From: Paragordius varius
Lineage: Eukaryota > Nematomorpha
Assembly (NCBI GenBank): GCA_964247055.1
Contig: OZ176056.1
Coordinates: 1,674,001-1,738,000 of the forward strand
Direction of reading: 5' to 3'
DNA: 64,000 nt
The notes beneath the pieces were generated by a model that had not been told where the DNA came from, searched no databases, and saw nothing but the letters and a program-made list of their open reading frames with translations. Position numbers and translations under genes: made by a program. Below, one piece after another: positions 36,801 through 47,600 of the stretch. Each line of letters begins with the position of its first letter. Position 1 is the stretch's first letter.

Positions 36801-39800
36801 TTTATTTTAGGTGAATTTGAATTGTTTGAAGGTGAACTTGAATTGTTCGAAGGTGAATTTGAACTGTAAATGGTATATTTTTTTTTATCTAAAATATTAA
36901 ATTATAAAATGTATTAAAAATATATACTTTCTGTGCAATATTTTGTAAAATTATCCTTGTAATTTTTATGGAACTTTTTATACAGACTTTTTATAAAAAT
37001 AACCAAAAAAAATACGGAAATAAAAAATTACCCTCATTAATATCGAGTTGTTTGAGTTCCCAAGCTGATTTCATGCCCCTAAGCTTTTGAGGTGTTAGGG
37101 CAAAAATTTTTATAATTCCATCCGAAAATCCTATGGCTAAAATTGCTGAATCTTCACTTATTATGGCGCTTGTAACGCTAAAAAAAGGAAAATTCAAAAA
37201 AAATTATAAAATTGAGTAAAAATTAGGTTAGTATAATTTAAATTAATTAATATATGTTTATGTCATAATAAACATATTTGAAATGTAATATACCATTTGC
37301 ACTTCAAGAGTGTCCTTGAACACTTCAAGTTGGTCCTTAAAATTTATAAATTTTGATTTAACCATAATTTTTGCATTTATTATTTTTTTATTTATTAACC
37401 TAATTTTCTTTATTTATTATATATTAATTTATTTAAAAATAAAAAATTTTATTGAAAAACAACTTTTTATTTTATTCTATATTTTTTCAATTGAATAAAA
37501 TTATTGACTTTTAAATGTTTTTAATGAAAAAATTTTAATCAATAACCTAGAAAACTTATATATTTTTTCATTTCGTGCTATAATCTAATAATTATCCAAA
37601 ATTATTTTAAGAAATTAATAAAGATATACGGTTTCTCAAAGATTAAAAGTTGTATCGATTCAAAATTTATGTAAATAATAGAAAATAGGTTAAAAACAAT
37701 AAAATAGATGAATTATTTACGATTTGATTGATAAAAATTAAAAACAAAACAAAAAAGTCAAAGGATCAACTTGAAGTGTTCAAGGACCAAATTGAACTGT
37801 TCAATGACCAACTTGAACTGTTCAAGGACCAACTTGAAATGTTCAAGGACCAACTTGAATTGTTCAAGGACACTCTTGAAGTGCAAATGGTATATAAAAA
37901 ACAAAACAAGGCATTTTCTTTTCAAGGAATATATATTATCTCTATATACGGTTTATGCGGCTAAAAATAAATTCATACTAATATTCAATTTTCCGATTTG
38001 AAATTAAAATATATAACCTCTAAAAGCTCCATATTTTTGTTTTAATTTAAAAACAATAAACAAAAAAATTTATCAAAAATTATTCTTAACAAAAGAATAT
38101 AAATCATTTAAACCAAAAAAATCTTTTTAAAATGATAACTTTTTTAATTTTATTGGTAAAAATTTATTATGAGGTAGAGCTTATATTTTATATTATGGCT
38201 GTCCAATACAAATAGTTTCGCAGGCCGCATTTTTAAATTTAAAAAATCCGACGAGCTGAATTTGTATATATATATATATATGGGCATTAATAGATATTTT
38301 AATAGGATTTTTCAAACTTAAAACTATAAATTTAAGGATTCCATACGTGAATGACAATACAAGAATTAATTTGGCAAACGTATGAATATATTTTATTAAC
38401 AATAAAATTTTTTTATTAATAATGATCGAAATATAAGTATTATTAATAAAAAATTTTTATTGTTAATAATATATTCATACGTTTGCCAAATTAATTCTTA
38501 TTAAGACTATAAAAACTAGTATTTAATTTATCAATTTTTTTAGTTTCTTTCCCAAATTCAGAAAAATTATTCAGGAGATTTGTTTAAGAGAATCAAATAA
38601 ATTTTACTTAGATTTCGTGAAATTTTTTATTTAAATCCCTCGCGGGCTGAAATTTAAATAAAAAATTGTAAAATTAAAATAAAAACTAATAAAAATCTCA
38701 CCTAAATTTTGCATTTAAAACAGTGTAACAACACACAGAAGGCAAACTTTCACCATTAATTTTGTAGCGTTTAAGGGCTTCTTGAGCAACTAAAATTCGT
38801 AACATTTTATCTGATTCTTTTCTAGACATGTAAAAAAAATTTAGTAAAAATTAAAAAATAAAAAATTTTAAATAAAAAAATAAAAATTAAATTATAATGA
38901 TGTAAAAAATAAAAATTGGAAATAAATTTCAATTATAAATTACAAAAATTTTAAAAAATATAAATTTGAATTGTAATTAAAAAAAATTAGGCATATTTTA
39001 TAAAAAAATTAAATTTATTTAAATTTCAAGATATAAAAATAAAATTTTAAGACATATAAATTAAATTTTTAAGAGACCTCAAAAATCAAATTTTGAATGG
39101 CAAAAAACAAAAAGTAAATTTAAAATTTTTTTGAGACAAACTATTTGCAAAATGGCAATAAAGATATAAATTGGTAATAAACCTAAATTTTATGTTTACA
39201 AAAAGCTGTTCATAAAAGTTGATTAAAACGTAAAAATTAAGAGGAATTTATTATATTAGAAAATTTTGTTAATACCAATATTATTTAAATTTAAAACATA
39301 AAAACTTTAACTGTAATGGATTTTTATTTGACTTTTCTTTATTTCTTAAAAAAATAATTTTATATTTTACAATTTTTTTTACTAAATTATATATAATTTA
39401 CAATTCCGGTAAGGGTATTCGATTTTGGGGTGGTCCCATGGGATCTGTTTTGGCTTTTTTGAGCAAATATCCATCTTTTCTTGTCTTTTTTTTCTTCAGA
39501 TGATAAATTAAAAATTATAAAATATTTTGAAATATTTAATTACAAAGTTTATAAAAATTAAGTAACTTACTCTCAAAAGTGACTACAAAATATATTAATT
39601 ATAAGTTAATAGAAATAAATAAATATAAATAATTTATTTTTTAATTAAAAGTGAGAGATGATATGTGAAAATTTATTAATTTTGGACTAAAATTTATAAA
39701 AGCTTCTTTTGGAACATTTTTTATATATTACATTTTTTCTACGATAATATTTATAAATGGATTAACCATTAAATTTTAAACTGTCGATAATATATAATAG

Positions 39801-42800
39801 GTAATATACCATTTACGGTTCTAATTCACCCTTGAACAATTTAAATTCACCCTCGAACAATTCAAATTCCCCCTATATATATTATGTCTATTCGGGCTTA
39901 TGTAATTTATCATTAGCATAAAATATATTCTTATGGCATAGTTTATTATTTTTTCAGTATTATATTAATTTTAAACAAAATTTCATTTTCTAAAAATATT
40001 AAAAAATATAGGTAATTTTTTAAAAACACAATTATTTTGTAAATTTGAATTGTTCGAGCATAAATTTGAATAATTGTGTAAGGGTGATTTTGAACTGTTA
40101 ATGATATATATAAACTCTAATATTATATATTGTTAATTTTAACATATATTTTTTAATTTTTTAAAAATAATCTTTGTCAAAAACTTGTCGCGTTTTTAAG
40201 TGGCCTTTATTGTCGCAAAATATTTTATTAAAATGTTTTATTGAAAAATTAGATTCTCAATAATAACAAGAGGTCTCTAAGTTTTAAGATATGCCATATT
40301 TCAGTCAAAAGAAACTTTTTTTTAACCAAAACGCAAATTTTCAAACAAACGCAATATTATTTAGTGGTCCCTTTTTTTGAATGTTGTCGCGTTTGCTTGA
40401 AAAAAATGTTGTCTTTGGTTGAAAAAATGGTATATTTATTTAATATATCATTCTTAATTTATATCAAAACATATTTTTTTAATTTTTAATAAATGAATCG
40501 CAAATTATGGCGCTTTTAATTGGTCCATATTTTTTATGTCATCAAAATTCTATATAGGTTTACACAGTTAAACATTATAATTAAAAAGTTTATATATAAA
40601 TATATATATAAAAAATATTCATAAATGGGCAAAATATTACATTTTTGTTAAAATCTTTTTACGCGCACCCTATATAGTCTTTTAATATTTATACGTTTTG
40701 TCTTTTATAAAATATCACAAAATTCAAATTTTTAAAATTTAAATTTTAAAAAAATACTTTATCAGAGTTTAGTTGGCTAGGATCATCTTCTGGCATTGAT
40801 TTATTGATTGAATTTGGCGCCAAATTCTCATTATTTGCTGAATTTGAATTGTTTGTTGAAAGTGAAATTACAACCTCGGGTTCTTTAAGTAATCCACAAA
40901 ATATCTTTTGTTTATTAACTATATATATATATAAAAAAAATTAAAGTCCAACTAAAAAACTATAAAATATATAAAAATGAAATTTTAACATAAAAAATTT
41001 AATTTAAAATCCAAAAAAATATTATATTTGATTAAAATTATTTTCCGAATTCGAAATGATAAAATCTGATTGACTGTTAATAAAAGTCATAAGGGGTTCA
41101 ATTTATTTTTTGAGTCCAAAAATTGATAAAATATAAAAAAATAAAATATTGTAATATAAATAACTTAAAAATCAAAAAAAAAATTTTGACATTTTTAATT
41201 ATTATTAAAAAACCCAAATCGCAAATAAAAATTAAAAAGTCCAAAAAATATTATTATTTTGTAACTTGAAATAATATTTTTATCAAAACCAAAATAGCAT
41301 AAAAATTAATTTTGCAAGTTAAAATTAAAAATTTTAAGGAGCAAAATCTAAAAATAGAGAAATCTCAGCTCTTTAAACAACAAAATAAAATTTGTTTATT
41401 GACCATACAGGAAAAAATATCTACATAAATTATTAATTTTTACAAAATATTTATATATATATTATGATTTTAAATAAATAAATATATCTGGCATCTCATA
41501 GTTAAGAACAACACGAATATGTTAAAAAAATTTACATTACCTTTGATATATCTATAATTTATAAAATTATTTCGATAGAGATAGTATGTTAATTTCCAAC
41601 TAAAATTCACATATTTTCTATAAACTAAAAAAATTCAATAAATTTATATGTTCAAGAATATCGTGTGTTTTAAAATCCAGTATAATTTTGTATTTAATTG
41701 AAAAAACAAAAAAGCTATATATATATAGTATGCATTATAATGGTTGCTTATTTCACATTATATACCATTTACAGTTCAAATTTACCCTCGAAGAATTCAA
41801 TTCACCCTTAAATGTGTTTTTTATTAAAAATTACCTTTATATTTTAATATTTTTAAAACATGAAATTTTGTTTAACATTAATATAATGCTGAAAAAATAA
41901 TAAACTATGTTGTAAAAATATATTTCATATTAATTATAAATTATGTTAAATTGATAACACATAATATATTTTTAGTGTGAATTTAAATTGTTCAAGGGTG
42001 AATTTGAATTGTTCGCGGGTGAATTTGAATTGTTCAAGGGTAAATTTGAATTGTTTAAGGGTGAATGAATTGTTTTAAGGGTGAATTTTAATTGTAAACG
42101 GTATAGTATGGCAATTGGCAACACAATAGTGTAGAATGGAAAATATAGAAAGGAAAAAATTGTTTTTTCAACCTCCTATTGTTTTTTTCCATACACTACT
42201 GTGTGTTGCCCTACTATATAGTGTGAAATAAGCAATCATTAAAATGCTGACTTTATTAAAATTACTTTCTCTGGGAGGTTCCCCAATAAAAGACCCAATC
42301 GTTTGTTGAACAGCTTGTAGAGTTCTAGGGGTATCTTCAACAACTATATATATAAAACACAAATAATTAATTTTAAAATATAAAAATTACAATAAAAAAA
42401 TGTTTAAAATATCTCTTTTTCTATCCAACAAAAATTTTAATAATTTTAAAAATTGTAGTTTTTTATTAACATTAGTTTGAGTAAAAAACAAATTATCTGT
42501 TATTATAATATAATAATTAGATTTTTTAATCGTATCAAATTAATAAGAAAGGCATATTAAAAAAATTTCAAAAATAATACGTCAATATATAAAACAATAA
42601 ATTAAATTTCAAAAAAATATTTTTTGTAAAAATAATATGTTTTAATTTTTAAATCAATGATTTTCACTAAAAAAATTTCTTCTATAATATTAAAAAGTTT
42701 TGATATTTAAAAACTTTTAATCTTATTATCAAACTCCACAGTTTAATAAAAACAATCATATTAATTGATCTGATACTTTAAATTTAAATTAAATTCTTAT

Positions 42801-44667
42801 TAAAAATTGTAACTATAATTTATAAAATATGCTTTTTTATATTACATGAGAACTCCTGAATAAATTCTGAAATCTATTAATTTTTTACACGAAAAATTTA
42901 AAATTAAAGATTCATTCTGTTAATTTGACTAAATAATTATTTTTGTAAAAAAAAATCGATATGCCTTCAGAATCCAAAATATCAAATATAAAAAGTCATT
43001 TAAGAAAAATAACGCAAAAATAAGCCTTCAACAGATGATTTCTAATATTTTAGCTCTACAAACTATTAAAATATGGAATGAACCATCTTTAATTTTTATC
43101 AAACATATGGAATGAAATATCGGTAAGTATAATTTTTTCCAATAATATTAACATGTTTAGTTAATAATCATTTAATGCCTTAAAACACTTTTTAAAGCAA
43201 ATAATACATATTTAAACATTATTCCTTTCATAAATTTTTAGATAATATAATTAATTTATATCAAACTCTTGATATATAACTGTACAGGAAATGTTCTTAA
43301 AATTTCATATAAACTTACCATCAATCGAAAGATAAGTTTCAAGTTTGTGCAATATTCCATGGAGATTATTTTTAGTTAGAATATATTTGATATAGGAATA
43401 CGTTTCTTTTGACATGATCAATCCATACTTGTTTTGTCTAATATGCGCAAAATATAATAATATTAATTTAAAATGTATTTTAATGGTTACTTATTTCACA
43501 AGACTATAATTGGGGGCAATTTGCAACACACAGTAGTGTATGGAAAAAACGAAAGGTTAAAATTGATTTTTAAACATTTTGTTGTTTTTTCGATACACTA
43601 CTGATGTGTTGTAAATTGCCACACTATAGTTTGAAATAAGCAACCATTAAATGCAAAAATCTTGAACTTTGAAAATGAATTTTATTGAAAAATAAACACC
43701 TTAAAAAGTTTTACTTTTTTTGAAAAAGTTAAAAACTATAAAACAGCTTTTATAAACCAAAACAAAATAGTTTATTATAGAAGCATTTTATTAATTTAGA
43801 TAATGGGCTTTAATCATAAAATAATTTTTATGACAATCGGAGGGATATAAGTACATGATTTAAATAGATTATTTATTTATGCCAAAACAGTTCCAAAAAA
43901 TATTTTGGTTCCGCGGTTAGATTGCTTTTTGGTTTTGGATTTCAATTTATTTTAAAATAATAAATTATCTGATAAATATGTGGATAAAATGTTGAAAAAT
44001 AGGAAATTGTGTAATAAAAATCCTTCCATCAATTAAATTAAAAATAACATAATTTTTTGAGAATTCTTTATTAATCGACAAACGGTTTCGGTTCAAATCC
44101 TAATAATCTGGATTTTCCAAATTTTATTTGAAATTTTTTAGTTTACCTGAACCATGTTAACAGTTGATTTGCATTAAATGCTTCCTTGTTTCGTACGAAT
44201 TTTATGGCATTTATATCTTCGTAATGCAGTGAGAGGTGATCATCCGCAAACAGACTATAAAATTCGTTAGCTATTTTGGCGGATAAAAATTATTAACTTA
44301 CCTTCAGAAATTAAATCATTTGAGTATAATTCAATAAGGGTGTAAATAAATACGGGATAAAGTAACAAAGAAAATTCGGCCTAAAAATAAAAATAAATAT
44401 GAAATGAACTTTATATTTATCTGTCGATTCGGATATTAAACTGGTAATTTTTTTATAATCTTTAATGGGATTTGTAGATAGCCTAATAATTGAATCAAAA
44501 ATCAAAAACTTATTCGTCAATTTGTTAGAGTTTAAAGATGATTCTTGCAAAAAAGTATTGATAGTGTCCTAAAAATGGAATATAAAAACCGTCCTTACCG
44601 ATAGATTGTTTTGTTTCAACAATTCCACAATTTTTAGCTTCAATTCTTCAGATAAGGTACTACCCAT
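30957..44667 (-). CDS. TAF5: TFIID subunit 5 (TAF5), complete
   Basis: TAF5 is a structural subunit of TFIID. Seventeen minus-strand exons, 5' to 3': 44667-44599, 44568-44410, 44380-44302, 44270-44147, 43437-43319, 42343-42266, 40918-40758, 39493-39402, 38821-38702, 37177-37032, 36437-36300, 35947-35866, 35219-35108, 34202-34089, 33588-33534, 32640-32518, 31102-30957. Total 1917 nt, 638 residues (human about 800), all phases consistent. Domains: LisH at 1-40 (LKQNNLSDTINTFLQESSL); NTD2 about 70-200 (LLLYPVFIYTLIELY, YLSIDVVEDTPRTLQAV); linker with IFCGLLKEPEV and GPPQNRIPLPELKESDKM; then about six to seven WD40 blades (KIMDEKN..VKILCGHTES, FKGHLLPVWDVQF, YYFASGGADKTLRFWATD, YIASGSSDRTVRLWD, FTGHK, GKDGKIYVWD). 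The first three introns are 29-31 nt; later ones are 352-1524 nt and carry many MITEs. The last blade continues across a 1.4-kb intron into GGADCMLSFWD. Confidence 0.94.
31815..32125. repeat. T3 element, copy 2 (TAF5 intron 16)
   Basis: The left arm is TTTACAGTTCAAATTCACCC with one more partial unit. The centre has TTTATGGCATATTTCATTAT and TAGGTAATTTTTAAT. The right arm has four units related to TTCAAGGGTGAATATGAATTG. The outermost right end is decayed. Confidence 0.75.
32148..32441. repeat. T3 element, copy 3 (TAF5 intron 16, opposite orientation)
   Basis: It starts ATACCATTTACAGTTGATAT and ends CAACTGTAAATGTTATA. The centre (ACATATTACCTATATTTTAT..ACTATGTCATAAAGATATA) is the inverse of the centre of copy 2, so the two copies lie about 20 bp apart in opposite orientation. 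Confidence 0.75.
32962..33248. repeat. T1 MITE, copy 5 (TAF5 intron)
   Basis: ACAGTAAAAACCGAAATTAT on the left and CACGTTTTGTCCGTATAATT..TTTTTAGTGTA on the right. About 287 bp, with the full set of T1 internal landmarks. Confidence 0.75.
34651..34875. repeat. T3 element, copy 4 (TAF5 intron 13), right arm decayed
   Basis: ATACCATTTAAAAATCAAAT, then TTGAACAATTCATATTCACC and the T3 core (TCTTTATGGGACAGTTTATT, CAGTATTATTTTAATATTAA). The right arm is barely recognisable. Confidence 0.6.
36482..36878. repeat. T3 element, copy 5 (TAF5 intron 10), expanded left array
   Basis: The left arm from 36482 has six or more 21-bp units of TTGAACAATTCAAATTCACCC. The centre is the T3 core. The right arm has about two units of GGTGAATTTGAATTGTTCGA and ends CTGTAAATGGTATA. 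This is the longest T3 array seen here. Confidence 0.85.
37290..37894. repeat. T4 element, copy 2 (TAF5 intron 9)
   Basis: About 605 bp. The left end is TATACCATTTGCACTTCAAG. The right arm 37758-37894 has five or six 21-bp units of CAAGGACCAACTTGAACTGTT and closes with CTTGAAGTGCAAATGGTATA, the inverse of the left end. The AT-rich interior is non-coding. The 21-bp period leaves frames open across the array, so they can be read as a heptad KDQLELF repeat; I take that as incidental. Confidence 0.85.
38361..38499. repeat. 139-bp near-perfect palindrome (TAF5 intron 9)
   Basis: The left arm 38361-38423 starts AAGAATTAATTTGGCAAACG and the right arm 38439-38499 is its near-exact inverse, with a spacer of about 15 nt. 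The arms differ only by one- or two-base length changes in A/T runs. No known element family was recognised. Confidence 0.9.
39809..40110. repeat. T3 element, copy 6 (TAF5 intron 7)
   Basis: ATACCATTTACGGTTCTAAT, two to three left units of TTGAACAATTTAAATTCACC, the T3 core (TTATGGCATAGTTTATTATT), a decayed right arm and the end GAACTGTTAATGATATA. Confidence 0.75.
41732..42246. repeat. T2 MITE, copy 3, interrupted by a T3 insertion
   Basis: The left T2 end GCATTATAATGGTTGCTTAT is at 41732. The T2 interior resumes at 42106 (GTATGGCAATTGGCAACACA) and the right end is at 42246 (GTGTGAAATAAGCAATCATT). The middle is a complete T3 copy. Confidence 0.8.
41762..42105. repeat. T3 element, copy 7, nested in T2 (TAF5 intron 6)
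   Basis: ATACCATTTACAGTTCAAAT on the left and TTGTAAACGGTATA on the right, with five to six right-arm units of TTCAAGGGTGAATTTGAATTG. The T2 flanks fix its limits and show a TA or TATA target. Confidence 0.85.
43476..43655. repeat. T2 MITE, copy 4 (TAF5 intron 4)
   Basis: TTTTAATGGTTACTTATTTC on the left and TTTGAAATAAGCAACCATTA on the right, with inner arms GGCAATTTGCAACACACAGT and its inverse. About 180 bp. Confidence 0.8.
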
Positions 44668-44684
44668 TTAAAATTCGAATTTCA
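44668..44684. promoter_or_regulatory. 17-bp gap between divergent TAF5 and XPNPEP1 start codons
   Basis: TAF5 ATG ends at 44667 on the minus strand and the most upstream in-frame XPNPEP1 ATG begins at 44685 on the plus strand. The gap is too short for a promoter plus two 5' UTRs, so the core promoter or promoters must overlap coding sequence, or the two transcripts overlap. If XPNPEP1 starts at its second ATG (44721), the gap is 53 bp. Confidence 0.7.
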
Positions 44685-47600
44685 ATGCATGTGAGAAAAT
44701 ATACATTCGTTTTTGAGGCCATGCGTAACCCATCTGAGATTTTATCGAATTTAAGATCGCTTTTTAAAAACGTTTCTTTGATAAAAGAAGAAATTTCGGC
44801 TTATATAATTTCTCATTCCGATGCACATCAAGTAAATTTATTAATATCTAATTCAAGAATGAATATATCGCAGATTGTGACAGTCGTCTCAAATTTGTTA
44901 CAAATTTTACTGGATCAAACGGTATATTAAAATACATTACGGTTAAGATACTATAAGAAATTCTTATTCAACTAAATAGTTTAGAAAACCATATATTTTT
45001 TGTTTTTTATTAGATCATTTCGAGTTCTGAAATAATTCATTTATCCAAATGTAAATTGACTACGAACTTTTAAAGAATTGAATATAATATGGTCTTTCCC
45101 ACATAGTGTTTAACTTTTTATGCTTTGTCGTTACAAATATTTTTACTGTATTTGACAATTATTTTTTAATAGGTTTAGCGATTGTGACCGATAAATTTGC
45201 TGCTTTTTGGACCGATGGAAGATATCACTTACAAGCCGATCAACAATTAGATCTTAAACATTGGATTGTAATGAAAGAGGGTAAAATAATTTATATTAAA
45301 AAATTTTAGATTTACGGGATTTTGAAATATGTATGCAGTTTAGAATCTTTAAATAACGTTTTATACAATTTAAAAAGGGTATTATTTTGAATCAAATGAG
45401 ATTTTAATATTGGTTAACTATCAAAATTATAATTATTATTTTAATCGCGTTTCTCTTTAGAAGATTTATTGATTCTAACATAATTTACGGCTTTATTTTT
45501 TTAATTTTTTATACATAAAATAAAAAAAATCCATTTTAATAAAAATCATTTTTCTATAGGGTTAGAAAATGTGCCCACAAAATCGGAATGGTTACAATCG
45601 GTAATTAAATTTCATTTTTTTTTTATTTTTTGCATATATATTGTAAAATTTATGACTTTTTTGTTTCAAAAGACAAAATTTTTTTTTATAATATTTTTTA
45701 AACTTTCAAAATAATTTTTATGATTAACAATTTTTATTAAATATTTTTTTTATTTTTTCCAACATAGGTTTTGGAACCGGCATCGAAAGTTGGTATAGAT
45801 CCCAATCTTGTCTCAATAAGTATAATAAATAAAATTATAATTTAATATTTTCGCTTTTTTTATAAAAAAAAGTTTATTTACAGTTTCAAGGGAAAAATAT
45901 ATCGTATTAATATTTTTAAAATCTTATTTGAGAAAAAAAGATTGAGATTTGGAATTTTTTGTTTCAAAAATAATTGGCTATATATCTTATACATTTAAAA
46001 ATTTTACAAACACATTTTTTTAAAAACAGGTATAATTTATTATTTTTTGTCATATTATTAAGGTAAAATAACCAGATTTATTTAGCATTATATTTTAAGT
46101 TCAACTATTATACTTTTATTTCAAATCTAAAAAAATCATCCTAAAAACTTATTTTGAGGGCCAATTTTCATACGGCCATCATTTATAATTTCGAATCTTT
46201 TGAATAAGAATTTATATAAAAATAAAAGTTTAAAATAAAATACAAATCCAAAAATTTATTTTAATTTATTTCAAATCAAAAAAAATCATCGTAAAAAACT
46301 TATTTCGAGGGCGCGGATTTTCAGGGCGAGCATTCATAATTTCAAATGCTTTGAATAAAATTTTATATAAAAATAAAAGTTTAAAATAAAAAAAAATCCA
46401 AAAATTTATTTTAATATCCTATTTTATTTTATTAATAGGTGGTTGGAAGGCTTGGGAAAAAAGTTTGCATCAAAAAAATCTTAAACTTACAGCTGTGATG
46501 CCAAATTTAGTGGATTTAATTTGGGGTGCAGAACGCCCCTCTAGACCTCAAAATCCAGTTTTTGCACTGGATATTGAATATACTGGTTGTTTTTACTTTT
46601 TTTTAACTCTAAAATTTTAATTATTTTTGGGTAATTATGTAAATATTTATGAAAAGGCTAAAAATTAACCATATTTTTGGGTTTTATGATTGTGTTTTTA
46701 AAAATTTGTTTAAAAAATGAGTTATTTTTTAGATTTTCACAATTTTAGCATATAAACTTGCTTTACATTAATATTTACAACCATCAATCTTTTTATATAT
46801 ATTTTTCATGCATAGTTTAAAAATTTAATATTGGACATTTTTTTTCATATAAATTATTTAAAAAAGATCTTAAATATATAAATATTTTTTTTAATATGCC
46901 CCCCCTTCCCCCACAAATAGGTATGAGTTGGCCCGATAAAGTTTATCTGATCGCCGACATATTAAAAGGACATCGCAATTCTAAAGGTGAAATTATCAAT
47001 AATAATTATGATAATAAACAACAAGGAGAGGAATTGAATTCAGAAATTTTAAAAAACGGACTTACCGTGAAGAATTTTAAAAGAAAAACGCTTAAAAAAT
47101 GTGACAGTTACCTTATAACCGCACTGGATGAAATATGTTGGACATTTAATTTACGTGGCTCTGATATTGAATTTAATCCCGTTTTTTTCTCCTACGCACT
47201 CGTTAATTGCAAAAGTTCTGATACAATTATCAAGAATGAAAAAATTTGTGCTAACAATCAAACAGAACCTCAAACTGGCTACCCACCAATTGAAGTGATA
47301 TTGTTTTATGGGGAAAATGAGTATTTTTTAATAAATTTTTAAGCTTTAAATGTGTAGATTTTGGATAAAAATTATTTTGTTAAAACATTATTTTTTGTGA
47401 TTTAGGCTTTAGTTTTCGGTTAAAAATGTTTCTATTATATCATAAGCGATATTTAAAAAGCTTTTTCTTTTAGTTGACCATCAATATTATAAGAATTTAT
47501 TTTTTTGAAAGCCTAAAAAATTCTTTTGTATAAATAGTTTTTGTTGAAATGTTTAAAAAATTTATTTTTTATGATATTTGATTTAAAAATTAACGGTAAA

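Noticed and set aside
38190-38660. GGCTGTCCAATAC and GCAGGCCGCA with CTCGCGGGCTGAAAT, resembling hAT-MITE ends
   Set aside because: The two sides do not pair convincingly and no target duplication was visible.
44080-44100. GGTTCAAATCC, resembling a tRNA B box
   Set aside because: No A box, acceptor stem or anticodon arm can be formed around it. It lies in a TAF5 intron.
44310-44550. Unspliced reading of TAF5 exon 2 to the stop near 44311
   Set aside because: Skipping a 29-nt GT..AG segment gives AEFSLLLYPVFIYTLIELY, which matches TAF5 NTD2. The unspliced frame matches nothing.
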